The notes below the pieces were generated by a model. It did not search any database and had not been told where the DNA came from. It saw only the letters and a list, made by a program, of their open reading frames with translations. This document shows positions 26,777-35,556 of a stretch of DNA of 64,000 nt, in pieces (the first letter of the stretch is position 1; the number at the start of each line of letters is the position of its first letter). The position numbers and the translations under genes were made by a program. The stretch covers positions 62,001-126,000 of the forward strand of contig NZ_JACCFG010000003.1 in assembly GCF_013416555.1 (NCBI RefSeq), given 5' to 3'. The DNA comes from Sphingomonas sp. R-74633. Its GTDB lineage: Bacteria > Pseudomonadota > Alphaproteobacteria > Sphingomonadales > Sphingomonadaceae.

Positions 26777-28273
26777 GTGCGTTATGCCTACGCCCTCACT
26801 ACCGCCCTTCTGCTGAGCGGCGCCGCCGCGACGCTGACGCTCAACCAGCCCGCCGGTGCGCAGACCGCGCAGAACGAGCCGGGGACGATCAACGCGTCCG
26901 CACCCAAGGCCGGCGCGCCGATGAGCTTCGCCGACATGGTCGCCAAGCTGCAGCCGGCGGTGGTCAACATCTCGACCACCCAGCGCGTGACGATGAACGC
27001 CAATCCCTTCGCGGGCACGCCGTTCGAGCAGTTCGGCGGCGGCAACCAGCCGGTCACACGCCAGGCCGAATCGCTCGGCTCGGGCTTCATCATCTCGGCC
27101 GACGGCTATGTCGTGACCAACAACCACGTCATCTCGGCGGGCGCCAAGGGCGCAACGGTCGAATCGATCACCGTCACCCTGCCCGACAAGCGCGAGTTCA
27201 AGGCCAAGCTGATCGGCAACGACGCGCAGTCGGATCTCGCCGTGCTCAAGATTGAGGGCGCCAACCTGCCCTTCGTCCGCTTCGGCGATTCGGGCGCGTC
27301 GCGCGTCGGCGACTGGGTCGTCGCGATCGGCAACCCGTTCGGCCTCGGCGGCTCGGTCACTGCCGGCATCATCTCGGCGGTGCACCGCGTCACCGGCCAG
27401 GGCGGCGCCTATGACCGCTTCATCCAGACCGACGCCTCGATCAACCGCGGCAATTCGGGCGGCCCGATGTTCGACCTCAACGGCAATGTGATCGGCATCA
27501 ACTCGCAGATCCTGTCGCCCACCGGCGGCAATGTCGGCATCGGCTTCGCGATCCCCGCGGAAGAGGCCAAGCCGGTGATAGACACGCTGATGAAGGGCGG
27601 CAAGATCGCCCGCGGCTATCTCGGCATCGGCATGCAGGACCTTACCGACGACATCGCCGACGGCCTGGGCGTGCCCAAGGGCCGCGGCACCGTCGTCGCG
27701 CGCGTCGAGCCGAACCAGCCGGCGGAGAAGGCCGGGCTCAAGCAGGGCGACGTGATCGTCAAGGTCGACGGCAAGGACGTCACCCCCGATCAGACGTTGT
27801 CCTACCTCGTCGCGAACGTGAAGCCGGGCACCCGCATCCCGCTCGAGCTCTACCGTGACGGCAAGCCGATGACGCTGAGCCTCACCGTCGGCACCCGTCC
27901 GCCCGAAGAACAGCTCGCCCAGTTCGATCCGAACGACGAGAACTCGACCCCGGGCGACGGCGACACCGATTCGATGGCCGCGGCCTCGCTCGGCGTGCAG
28001 GTCACCCCGCTCACGCCGCAGATCGCGCAGAGCGTCGGCGTCAACCCGAACACCACCGGCGTGGTCGTGGTCCAGGCGAACCCGGCGAGCGATGCGGCGG
28101 GCAAGGGCCTGACCCGCGGCGACGTGATCACCACGGTCAACCGCGTCGCCGTCTCCAGCGCCGCCGATGTCGCCAAGCAGGTCGCGGCGGCCAAGGCTGC
28201 CGGCAAGACCAGCGTGCTGCTCTGGGTCCAGCGCCGCGCGCTCGGCCGCTTCGTCTCGGTCGGCATCAACTAA
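26777..28273 (+). CDS. DegP/Do-family periplasmic serine protease
   Basis: This periplasmic HtrA-type protease (498 aa) has a signal peptide and a trypsin-like domain with the triad visible as VVTNNHVIS (His), DAQSDLAVLK (Asp) and NRGNSGGPMFD (Ser). Two PDZ domains follow: YLGIGMQDLTDDIADGLGV near residue 280 and LGVQVTPLTPQIAQSVGV near 400. Such proteases degrade or refold misfolded envelope proteins. The start is GTG, with AGAGGA about 10 bases upstream. It follows hflKC, another protein quality-control unit, after a probable terminator. Do/DegQ-like is secure; the exact orthologue (degP or degQ) is not. Confidence 0.93.
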   Translation: MRYAYALTTALLLSGAAATLTLNQPAGAQTAQNEPGTINASAPKAGAPMSFADMVAKLQPAVVNISTTQRVTMNANPFAGTPFEQFGGGNQPVTRQAESLGSGFIISADGYVVTNNHVISAGAKGATVESITVTLPDKREFKAKLIGNDAQSDLAVLKIEGANLPFVRFGDSGASRVGDWVVAIGNPFGLGGSVTAGIISAVHRVTGQGGAYDRFIQTDASINRGNSGGPMFDLNGNVIGINSQILSPTGGNVGIGFAIPAEEAKPVIDTLMKGGKIARGYLGIGMQDLTDDIADGLGVPKGRGTVVARVEPNQPAEKAGLKQGDVIVKVDGKDVTPDQTLSYLVANVKPGTRIPLELYRDGKPMTLSLTVGTRPPEEQLAQFDPNDENSTPGDGDTDSMAAASLGVQVTPLTPQIAQSVGVNPNTTGVVVVQANPASDAAGKGLTRGDVITTVNRVAVSSAADVAKQVAAAKAAGKTSVLLWVQRRALGRFVSVGIN

Positions 28274-28345
28274 GAAACACGCCCCGCATCGGGCTGACGA
28301 ATGCCCGTTTCTCCTCTATCCCGGTCTCCCAACAAGGAGTCGGAC

Positions 28346-30013
28346 ATGGCGGGAGAGACGGGCATTTTCGTTGGCGCAGGCACCGGCGGCGCCAATCCCC
28401 AATCGCTGGTATTGAAGCGCGCCAACCGCCACGGGCTGATCGCGGGCGCCACCGGCACCGGCAAGACCGTGACGATCCAGGGCATCATCGAAGGCCTGTC
28501 GAACGCCGGCGTCCCCTGTTTCGTCGCCGATGTGAAGGGCGACCTCTCCGGCCTCGCCATGGCCGGCTCGCCCACCGCCAGGACGCACGAGATCTTCGCC
28601 GCCCGCGCCGCCGAGATCGGCCTGACCGACTGGGCCTATGCCGACACGCCCGTGCAGTTCTGGGACCTCTACGGCGCGCAGGGCCACCCAATCCGCACCA
28701 CCATCTCCGAAATGGGCCCGCTGCTCCTCGCCCGGCTGATGGACCTGAACGAAGTCCAGGAAGGCGTGCTCACCATCGCCTTCACCGTCGCCGACAAGGA
28801 CGGGCTGCTGCTGCTCGACCTCGACGACCTCCAGTCGATGCTCGCCCACTGCGCCGAGCGCGCCGACGAGCTCACCGCCACCTATGGCAATGTCTCGAAG
28901 CAATCGGTCGGCGCGATCCAGCGCTCTTTGCTCCAGCTCCGCTCGCAGGGCGGCGCCAATTTCTTCGGCGAGCCCGCTTTGTCGATGGAAGACTTCCTCG
29001 GCACCGACGACAAGGGCCGCGGCGTCGTCAACATCCTTGCCGCCGACAAGCTGATGGCCAGCCCCAAGCTCTACGCCACCTTCCTGCTCTGGCTGCTCTC
29101 CGCCTTGTTCGAATCGCTTCCCGAAGTCGGCGATCCCGAAAAGCCGAAGCTCGCCTTCTTCTTCGACGAGGCGCATCTGCTGTTCGACGACGCGCCCAAG
29201 GCGTTGCTCGAGAAGATCGAGCAGGTCGTCCGCCTGATCCGCTCCAAGGGCGTCGGCGTCTATTTCATCACGCAGAACCCGATCGACGTGCCCGATACCG
29301 TCGCCGGCCAGCTCGGCAACCGCGTCCAGCACGCGCTGCGGGCCTTCACGCCCAAGGACCAGGCCGCGGTAAAGGCCGCCGCGACCACCTTCCGCGCCAA
29401 TCCCGATGTCGATGTCGCCACCGTGATTACCGAACTCAAGGTCGGCGAAGCCTTGGTCTCGCTGCTCCAGGACGACGGCTCGCCCAGCCCCGTGCAGCGC
29501 AGCCTGATCCGCCCGCCCGCCACCCGCGTCGGCCCGGTCACGCCCGAGGAGCGCAAGATCCTGATCGAGACCGATGCGATCGGCGCCAAATACGACACGC
29601 TTGTCGACCGCGAATCGGCCGAGGAGCTGCTCGCCGCCAAGTCCGCCGAAGCCTCTGCCGCCGCCGCCGAGGCCAGCGCGAAGACCGAAGCCGACAAGGC
29701 CGCCGCCGCCCAAGCCAAGGAAGACGCGCGCCTCGCCAAGGAAGCCGAGCGCCAGCGCCTCGCCGAGCAGCGCGATTCCGATCGCCAGGCGCGCCTGGAT
29801 GCCCAGGCCCAGCGCGCCGCCGAACGCGAGGCGGCAAACAACCCGTGGAACCGCGCGATCACCGGCGCCACCCGCTCCGCCTCCTCGGCGGCCGGCCGCG
29901 CCGTCGCCAACGAAGTGTCGAAGGCGATCTTCGGCAAGTCGAGCGGCGTCGGCGGCAGCCTGGTCGGCGGGCTAGTGCGTGGTGTCCTCGGGGGCCTGTT
30001 CAAGGGGCGGTGA
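28346..30013 (+). CDS. HerA-like/DUF853 P-loop ATPase
   Basis: This is a VirD4/HerA-superfamily ATPase (555 aa) of the DUF853 (YjgR-like) type. Walker [11 protein letters not shown] is near residue 37, Walker [13 protein letters not shown] near 270, and an arginine-finger-like region and the segment [19 protein letters not shown] follow. The last ~130 residues are an Ala/Lys/Glu/Arg-rich coiled coil (from [18 protein letters not shown]) and a glycine-rich tail ending [10 protein letters not shown]. The function of the family is not established; HerA relatives are DNA translocases. AAGGAG precedes the ATG at 28346. The 3' end overlaps the convergent permease gene by 42 bp. Confidence 0.88.
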   Translation: MAGETGIFVGAGTGGANPQSLVLKRANRHGLIAGATGTGKTVTIQGIIEGLSNAGVPCFVADVKGDLSGLAMAGSPTARTHEIFAARAAEIGLTDWAYADTPVQFWDLYGAQGHPIRTTISEMGPLLLARLMDLNEVQEGVLTIAFTVADKDGLLLLDLDDLQSMLAHCAERADELTATYGNVSKQSVGAIQRSLLQLRSQGGANFFGEPALSMEDFLGTDDKGRGVVNILAADKLMASPKLYATFLLWLLSALFESLPEVGDPEKPKLAFFFDEAHLLFDDAPKALLEKIEQVVRLIRSKGVGVYFITQNPIDVPDTVAGQLGNRVQHALRAFTPKDQAAVKAAATTFRANPDVDVATVITELKVGEALVSLLQDDGSPSPVQRSLIRPPATRVGPVTPEERKILIETDAIGAKYDTLVDRESAEELLAAKSAEASAAAAEASAKTEADKAAAAQAKEDARLAKEAERQRLAEQRDSDRQARLDAQAQRAAEREAANNPWNRAITGATRSASSAAGRAVANEVSKAIFGKSSGVGGSLVGGLVRGVLGGLFKGR

Positions 30014-31066
30014 TGCCGCCGGCGGCGCCATCAGGAACTCCCGCCACAGCATCACCAGCACCGCCATCACGGCGGGGCCGATGAACAGGCCGAGCAGGCC
30101 GAGCGTCTCGACCCCGCCCAATATGCCGATCAGCACCCAGAGGAACGGCAACTGGGTCGCGCCGCCGATCATCGCCGGGCGGATGAAATGGTCGGCGACG
30201 AAGATGATCGCCGTGCCGATCGCCACCACCACGACCGCGCCGACCACCGATCCCTGCACGAGCAGCAACAGGGCGGCGATCGCGAAAATCACCGGCGCGC
30301 CGAACGGGATCATCGCCGCGATCGCGGTCGCCGCGCCGAGCAGCAGCGGGTGCGGCACGCCCGCGATCAGATAGACCAAAGCCATCAGTGCGCCCACTGC
30401 GAGCCCGACCAGCACCAGCCCGTCGATCGTGCCGCGCACCGAACGGATCGCCTGCGTCCCCACCCGTTCGCCGGTCGGTCCGAACAGCTTGAGCACCGCG
30501 CCGCGCCCCTGCGTCAGTAGCGCATCGCGGTCGCGCAGCACGAAGAACAGGGTCAGCAAGGTGAAGCCGAACACCACCGCGCGGTGCGCGACATTGGCGC
30601 CGATCGCGCGCGAATGCGTCAGCCATTCGCCGCCGCTGAGCAGGCGGAGCTGCTCGGCGGCATCCTCGGGCCGGGCGAGGTGCGTCTGCCACCAGTTGCG
30701 CACCGCCTCGCTGCCGAGCGGCAAATTCCCCACCCAGTCAGGCACCGGCACACCCTGCGCCTGCGCCATGGTGATCCAGCTGGTGATGTCATGCGCCTCG
30801 CGCAGCGCCTGGGTCACGCCGAAGCCCAGCGGCACCAGCACGATCAGCGCCGCAAGCGTAGTGATGATCAGCGGGATGACGATCCGGTGGGTGCCCTTCA
30901 GCCAGCCGCGCAGCTTCAGATGCAGCGGATCGACCGCGATCGTCAGCACCACCGCCCAGAGCAGTGCCGGCACGAAGCCATGCGCGATCCACAGGCCAAT
31001 GAGCAACAGTGCGCCAACCAGCGCCAGGCGTGCCGCGCGCTGCGCGGTCTCGGTTCGGGTGATCAT
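29972..31066 (-). CDS. AI-2E family (PerM/TqsA-like) membrane permease
   Basis: This polytopic inner-membrane protein (364 aa) has about eight hydrophobic helices. It starts with [20 protein letters not shown], has a long soluble loop (about 125-190), and ends with the family-typical [21 protein letters not shown] and [17 protein letters not shown]-2E family members export or transport small molecules or ions; substrates vary and are mostly unknown. Its 3' end runs 42 bp into the HerA-like gene on the other strand. Confidence 0.88.
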   Translation of the reverse strand: MITRTETAQRAARLALVGALLLIGLWIAHGFVPALLWAVVLTIAVDPLHLKLRGWLKGTHRIVIPLIITTLAALIVLVPLGFGVTQALREAHDITSWITMAQAQGVPVPDWVGNLPLGSEAVRNWWQTHLARPEDAAEQLRLLSGGEWLTHSRAIGANVAHRAVVFGFTLLTLFFVLRDRDALLTQGRGAVLKLFGPTGERVGTQAIRSVRGTIDGLVLVGLAVGALMALVYLIAGVPHPLLLGAATAIAAMIPFGAPVIFAIAALLLLVQGSVVGAVVVVAIGTAIIFVADHFIRPAMIGGATQLPFLWVLIGILGGVETLGLLGLFIGPAVMAVLVMLWREFLMAPPAASPPLEQAPEDTTH

Positions 31067-31113
31067 TGCGGGAGCGTAGCAGGCAGAACGACGACCTCAA
31101 CTCCCCCCTTTTC

Positions 31114-31205
31114 GTCATCCCCAAAGCCGTTCCCCGGCGAAGGCCGGGGCCCAGGGTTTCTTATCCGCATCGCTCGTGACCCTGGGCCCCGGCTTTCGCC
31201 GGGGA
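31114..31205. repeat. REP-like palindrome pair (copy 2)
   Basis: Two 7-bp hairpins CCCCGGC/GCCGGGG occur at 31133-31150 (loop GAAG) and 31188-31205 (loop TTTC), with inner flanks CCCAGGGT and ACCCTGGG mirroring each other. A CGTCATCCCC leads the left side, as in the other copies. The element fills the gap between the permease gene and the SRPBCC gene. Confidence 0.7.
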
Positions 31206-31210
31206 GCAGA

Positions 31211-31639
31211 TCACGCCATCCCCGCCGCAACGCCCTCCAGCCGCTCGAGGAACTTGCCCCAACCGAACTGCGCGCCGCCATAGTTGTTGTCGTTGGTGAA
31301 GCCCGTCTGCTCCATCCGCAGCCGCGTGCCGCCGGCCATCGGCTCGAGCGTCAGCGTCACTACCGATTCGAAGCGCGGCATCGCTTCCTCGCCGCCGCCG
31401 GTATCCCAGCTATAGGAGAGCTGCCGCCCCGGCTCGATCTCATGCACTTCGCAGTCGATCCGCCCGCTCCAGCCCGGAAAGGCCTGGCTCTGCAGGGTGA
31501 AGCGGTGCCCGGGCTCGAGCGCGAAGTCATTGGGCATCAGCCATTCGGCGATGAGATGCGGCTGGGTGACCGCGCGCCACAGCCGCTCGGGCGGATGCGG
31601 GAATTCGCGTTCCATCACCAGCGTGCGCGTCTCGGTCAT
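31211..31639 (-). CDS. SRPBCC/AHSA1-domain protein
   Basis: This START/Bet v 1-like small protein (142 aa) shows the AHSA1 pattern: MEREFPHPPERLWRAVTQP near the N-terminus, AEWLMPNDFALEPGHRFTL, VHEIEPGRQLSYSW and TRLRMEQTGF, with a C-terminal helix WGKFLERLEGVAAG. These proteins bind hydrophobic ligands and often pair with ArsR regulators. The ATG overlaps the upstream ArsR gene stop by four bases, so the pair is an operon. Confidence 0.9.
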   Translation of the reverse strand: MTETRTLVMEREFPHPPERLWRAVTQPHLIAEWLMPNDFALEPGHRFTLQSQAFPGWSGRIDCEVHEIEPGRQLSYSWDTGGGEEAMPRFESVVTLTLEPMAGGTRLRMEQTGFTNDNNYGGAQFGWGKFLERLEGVAAGMA

Positions 31640-31980
31640 TGATCCATCCTCTTCAGCAGATCCTCGAGCCGATCGAAGCTGTCGGCCCATAAAGTCTCGT
31701 GCAGCCGCATCCAGTCGAGCAACGGCGCCAGCCCCTTGGGGTTGGCGCGGTAATGCGTCTCGCGGCCCTGCGGCCGGTCGAGCACCAGCCCGGCGCCCTT
31801 CAGCACCGCAAGATGCTTCGACACCGCCGGCTGCGAGATCCCCGCCCCGTCGGTCAGCGCCCGCACCGTCAGCTCGGATCGCGCCAGCCGCTCGAACAGC
31901 GTCCGCCGCGTCGGATCGCCCAGCGCGCGGAACAGCGCATCGGCGGCAGAATGGGGGATCGGCTCCATCCCCCAATTCAT
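31636..31980 (-). CDS. ArsR-family transcriptional regulator
   Basis: This winged-helix repressor (114 aa) has ALGDPTRRTLFERLARSELTV and the recognition helix in ISQPAVSKHLAVLKGAGLV, followed by the wing RETHYRANPKGL. No cysteine metal site is present, so it belongs to the non-metal SdpR-like group commonly paired with SRPBCC proteins. Its start codon lies inside an inverted repeat (31979-31994), which suggests autorepression. An alternative ATG at 31968 (MEPIPHS) is possible. Confidence 0.9.
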   Translation of the reverse strand: MNWGMEPIPHSAADALFRALGDPTRRTLFERLARSELTVRALTDGAGISQPAVSKHLAVLKGAGLVLDRPQGRETHYRANPKGLAPLLDWMRLHETLWADSFDRLEDLLKRMDQ

Positions 31981-31994
31981 AACCGATTAGTTAT
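31979..31994. promoter_or_regulatory. Probable ArsR operator overlapping the start codon
   Basis: ATAAC and GTTAT flank the six bases CGATTA, a short inverted repeat covering the ArsR start codon. ArsR/SRPBCC pairs are often autoregulated through such AT-rich repeats; binding here is inferred. Confidence 0.5.
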
Positions 31995-32056
31995 CATAAG
32001 CAACCCATGCGCAAAAAATGCTGTCCTACACGGCCCCGCAATGTCAGGCTCAAACG

Positions 32057-32167
32057 ATGACCAACGCATTCCTTACCAAGCTCGCCGCCGCGCCAGCCCC
32101 TTCGCGCGCGGGCACGCCCGCGCGCGTGAGTGTCGTGACTTTCGTGACTTTCGGCGCGGAGATCTGA
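32057..32167 (+). CDS. Possible 36-residue leader ORF before the OPT transporter
   Basis: A short frame starting at ATG 32057 ends in TGA four bases before the transporter start. The peptide begins MTNAFLTKLAAAPAPSRAG and ends VSVVTFVTFGAEI. It contains a strong hairpin (32103-32126) and a tandem repeat of TCGTGACTT near its end. It has no strong ribosome-binding site and no recognised homologue. It may be a regulatory leader or chance. Confidence 0.3.
   Translation: MTNAFLTKLAAAPAPSRAGTPARVSVVTFVTFGAEI
32103..32126 (+). promoter_or_regulatory. GC-rich hairpin in the transporter leader
   Basis: Arms CGCGCGCGGGC and GCCCGCGCGCG, 11 bases each, are separated by AC, so the RNA would form a stable stem with a 4-base loop about 45 bp before the transporter start. 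No T-run follows. It could attenuate or stabilise the mRNA. Confidence 0.4.
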
Positions 32168-32171
32168 GGCG

Positions 32172-34199
32172 ATGAGCACCCAACCCACCCGCCCAATGGC
32201 CGAGCTCACGCTGCGCGGCATCCTGCTCGGCGCGCTGATCACGATCCTGTTCACCGCGGCGAACGTCTATGCCGGGCTCAAGGTCGGCCTGACCTTCGCC
32301 ACCTCGATCCCCGCCGCGGTCGTCTCGATGGCGATCCTCAAGGCGTTCAAGAGCGGCACAATCCTCGAGAACAACATCGTCCAGACGATCGCGTCCGCCG
32401 CCGGCACGCTCGCGGCGATCGTGTTCGTGCTGCCCGGCCTGATCATGGTCGGCTGGTGGTCGGGCTTCCCTTACTGGACCACGGTGGCGGTGTGCATCAC
32501 CGGCGGCGTGCTCGGCGTGATGTTCTCGGTGCCGCTGCGCCGCGCACTCGTGACGGGCACCGACCTGCCCTATCCCGAAGGCGTCGCCGCCGCCGAAGTG
32601 CTCAAGGTCGGCTCGGGCTCGGGCACCGGCGACAAGGAAAATTCAGCCGGCCTGCGCACGCTCGTCATCGGCACGGTCTTCTCGGGCCTGTTCGCGCTAC
32701 TCGCCAAGATGAAGCTTGTCGCCGAAGAGGCGGGCAAGAATTACGCGGTGGGCAGCACCGCCACCGGCTGGTCGACCAGCTGGTCGATGCTGCTGATCGG
32801 CGTCGGCCATCTCGTCGGCATCTCGGTCGGCGCCGCCATGTTCTTCGGCATGCTGATCTCGTGGACCGTGCTGGTGCCTTGGTTCGCCTCGGGCGGCGAC
32901 ATTTCCGCCGGCGTCGACGCGCTGGTCGGCGGCACCTTCCGCGGCCAGGTGCGCTTCATCGGCGCGGGCACGATCGGCGTGGCGGCGATCTGGTCGCTGC
33001 TCAAGATCATCGGCCCGATCCTTTCCGGCCTGCGCTCGGCGCTTGCCGCCTCGCGCGCGCGCCAGGCCGGCCAGGCGCTCGACATCACCGAGCGCGACAT
33101 GCCGATCGGCATCGTCGCGTTGATCACGATCGCGACGCTGGTGCCGATTGCCTGGCTGCTCTGGAACTTCTCGGCCGGCGGCCCGGTCCATGATCACCCG
33201 CTCGCGGTGATCGGCGGCTCGCTCGGCTATATCCTGATCGTCGGCGTGCTGATCGCGGCGATCTGCGGCTATATGGCCGGCCTGATCGGCGCGTCGAACT
33301 CGCCGGTCTCGGGCGTCGGCATCCTCGCCGTGCTCGGCGCGTCGCTGCTGCTCGTCGCGGTGTTCGGGCATGAGGCCGATCCGGCGCGCACCAATGCGCT
33401 GATCGCCTATGCGCTGTTCACCACCGCGATCATCTTCTCGATCGCGACGATCTCGAATGACAATCTTCAGGACCTCAAGACCGGCCAGCTTGTCGGCGCG
33501 ACGCCGTGGAAGCAGCAGCTGGCACTTGTGCTCGGCGTGGTGTTCGGCTCGCTCGCCATCCCCGTCGTGCTCGACTTGCTCAAGGACACGCTCGGCTTTG
33601 TCGGCATGCCCGGCGCCGGGCCGAACGCGCTGGCGGCGCCGCAGGCGGCGCTGATCTCGTCGATCGCCAAGGGCGTGCTCGGCGGCGATCTCGACTGGAA
33701 TCTGATCGGCATCGGCGCGCTGATCGGCGTCGGCGTGATCGCGATCGACGAGCTGCTCGGCAAGACCGGCAAGATGCGGCTTCCTCCCCTTGCGGTGGGC
33801 ATGGGCATCTATCTGCCGATGGGCCTCACGCTGCTGATCCCGGTCGGCGCGGTGATCGGCTATTTCTACGATCGCTGGGCGAAGAGGCAGGCCAATCCCG
33901 AATTCGCCGAGCGGATGGGCGTGCTCGCGGCGACGGGCCTGATCGTCGGCGAATCGCTGTTCGGCGTCGCCTATGCCGGCATCCTCGCCTGGGCCAACCG
34001 CCACTCGCCGATCCCGCCGAACGACGCGCCACTCGCGGTGATGGGCGCGAGCTTCGAGAGCATCGCGATGTGGGTCGCGCCTTTGCTGTTCTTCGGGCTG
34101 ATCGCGCTGTCCTATGCGATGACCCGCAAGCTGGTCAGTGCGACGCCGACCGGCACAGGTCCGGAGACCGCCGCGGACGGCGAAGCGAATTATCGTTGA
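32172..34199 (+). CDS. OPT-family oligopeptide transporter
   Basis: This inner-membrane transporter (675 aa) has about 14-16 hydrophobic helices. The N-terminus LTLRGILLGALITILFTAAN followed by VYAGLKVGLTFATSIPAA is typical of the bacterial oligopeptide transporter (OPT) family, as are GTDLPYPEGVAAAEVLKVG near residue 130 and FATISNDNLQDLKTGQLVGA-type sequence near 430. The family imports small peptides or metal chelates by proton symport; the substrate is unknown. A short leader ORF and hairpin precede it, and a hairpin separates it from the convergent GH130 gene. Confidence 0.92.
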   Translation: MSTQPTRPMAELTLRGILLGALITILFTAANVYAGLKVGLTFATSIPAAVVSMAILKAFKSGTILENNIVQTIASAAGTLAAIVFVLPGLIMVGWWSGFPYWTTVAVCITGGVLGVMFSVPLRRALVTGTDLPYPEGVAAAEVLKVGSGSGTGDKENSAGLRTLVIGTVFSGLFALLAKMKLVAEEAGKNYAVGSTATGWSTSWSMLLIGVGHLVGISVGAAMFFGMLISWTVLVPWFASGGDISAGVDALVGGTFRGQVRFIGAGTIGVAAIWSLLKIIGPILSGLRSALAASRARQAGQALDITERDMPIGIVALITIATLVPIAWLLWNFSAGGPVHDHPLAVIGGSLGYILIVGVLIAAICGYMAGLIGASNSPVSGVGILAVLGASLLLVAVFGHEADPARTNALIAYALFTTAIIFSIATISNDNLQDLKTGQLVGATPWKQQLALVLGVVFGSLAIPVVLDLLKDTLGFVGMPGAGPNALAAPQAALISSIAKGVLGGDLDWNLIGIGALIGVGVIAIDELLGKTGKMRLPPLAVGMGIYLPMGLTLLIPVGAVIGYFYDRWAKRQANPEFAERMGVLAATGLIVGESLFGVAYAGILAWANRHSPIPPNDAPLAVMGASFESIAMWVAPLLFFGLIALSYAMTRKLVSATPTGTGPETAADGEANYR

Positions 34200-34206
34200 G
34201 CAGGAA

Positions 34207-34230
34207 GGTGGCGGGGAGCGCCCCGCCGCC
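34207..34230. terminator. Hairpin terminator between convergent genes
   Basis: A 10-bp GC-rich stem (34207-34216 with 34221-34230, one G-T pair, loop AGCG) lies between the stops of the OPT transporter and the GH130 gene. There is no strong T-run on either side. Confidence 0.55.
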
Positions 34231-34232
34231 TC

Positions 34233-35531
34233 TCACATCTGCGCGAGCAGCGTGCTGATCGGCACGAAGGCAAAGGCGACCGAGCTGTCCGCCACGCCGT
34301 ACGGGATGAACAGCTTGTCGCCATGCTTGATGGCGCCGCAGGTGTAGACGACGTTGGGCACATAGCCCTCGCGGTCCTGGTCGGCGGCGGCGAGCAAAGG
34401 CTCGCTCGAGCGGGCGAGGACCTTGGACGGGTCGTTCTTGTCGAGCAAAGCCGCACCGATCGAATATTTGCGCATCGCGCCGACGCCGTGGGTGAGGATC
34501 AGCCAGCCTTCGTCGAGCTCGATCGGCGGGCCGCAATTGCCCATCTGGACGAGCTCCCAGGGGAATTTCGGCTTGATCAGCAGTTCGCCGCTGTCCCAAT
34601 GGGTAATGTCGTCGGACGAATGGAGGAAGATGTTCTCGCCGTCCTGCCGGCCGAGCATCATGTATTTGCCGTTCACGGTGCGCGGGAACAGCGCCATGCC
34701 CTTGTTGCGGCTCGCACCGCCCGACATCGGCACCAGATCGAAGGTCCGCCAGTCGCGGGTGCGCAGCAGCTCGGACTGGATCACCGAGCCGTTATAGGCG
34801 GTGTAGGTGCCGATCCATTCTTCCTGCCCGTCCTCGTGGCGGAAATGGGTGATGCGCAGGTCCTCGAGGCCGTTCGACTGGGCCTTGGTGATCGGGAAGA
34901 TCACCGTGCCCGACAGCGTCGAATCGCGGTGGCGATAGACGGTGACCGGCCCCTCGGGGATGTGCTCCTCATCCTCTTCCCGGGCATCCGCGGCGGTGGC
35001 GAAGGGCGGCTCGGGGGCGAGCGTCAGGTCGTTGCCGTCGGTGATGATGCCTTCGCGGAAGGCGACCGAGGAGATGTGCCCCTCACCCACCGCGCGCAGG
35101 CTCATCAGGATGCGCAGCGACCCCGGCGGCATGCCGGTCTGGTCGTAATGCGGCACCGCGCTCGGGTTCATCAGCGCGGCGGCGGCATAGCTGTATTCGT
35201 GGCAGAAATAGGCGCCGATCAGCTGGCGCTTCTCGTCGCCGATCTCGCTGCCATCGAGCCCGAGCATGCCCTCGATCTCGTCATAGCGCGTCATGAACAC
35301 GCGGCGCGTCTGCCAGTGGCGCGCCTCGAAATCCTTGAGCACGATCTCGAGCTGTTGCCGCGCCTCGCCGGGCGACATCGCCAGGACTTCGCCGACCAGC
35401 CGCTCGGTGCGGCTCGGCGCCTGTCCGTTCGATGCCCAGGCGATATGGAACGGCCGTACCACCACACGGGACGGATCGGCCCGCAGGCGTAGTGCGTGAT
35501 TGAAAGTATCGAGCATCCGGCTCCCAGCCAT
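34233..35531 (-). CDS. Glycoside hydrolase family 130-type protein (mannoside phosphorylase or mannosidase)
   Basis: This cytosolic five-bladed beta-propeller glycosidase (432 aa) contains GH130-type segments: EEWIGTYTAYNG near residue 240, RNKGMALFPRTVNGKYMML near 275, MGNCGPPIELDEGWLILTH near 335 and VPNVVYTCGAIKHGDKLFI near 395. GH130 enzymes phosphorolyse or hydrolyse beta-mannosides. The first ~190 residues (MSPGEARQQLEIVLKDFE) are helical and longer than in minimal GH130 enzymes. It lies 25 bp after the GT4-fusion gene on the same strand, implying a shared glycan. Phosphorylase versus hydrolase cannot be decided here. Confidence 0.82.
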   Translation of the reverse strand: MAGSRMLDTFNHALRLRADPSRVVVRPFHIAWASNGQAPSRTERLVGEVLAMSPGEARQQLEIVLKDFEARHWQTRRVFMTRYDEIEGMLGLDGSEIGDEKRQLIGAYFCHEYSYAAAALMNPSAVPHYDQTGMPPGSLRILMSLRAVGEGHISSVAFREGIITDGNDLTLAPEPPFATAADAREEDEEHIPEGPVTVYRHRDSTLSGTVIFPITKAQSNGLEDLRITHFRHEDGQEEWIGTYTAYNGSVIQSELLRTRDWRTFDLVPMSGGASRNKGMALFPRTVNGKYMMLGRQDGENIFLHSSDDITHWDSGELLIKPKFPWELVQMGNCGPPIELDEGWLILTHGVGAMRKYSIGAALLDKNDPSKVLARSSEPLLAAADQDREGYVPNVVYTCGAIKHGDKLFIPYGVADSSVAFAFVPISTLLAQM

Positions 35532-35556
35532 TGTCCCCGCGCCGGCGCGAAAGTCG

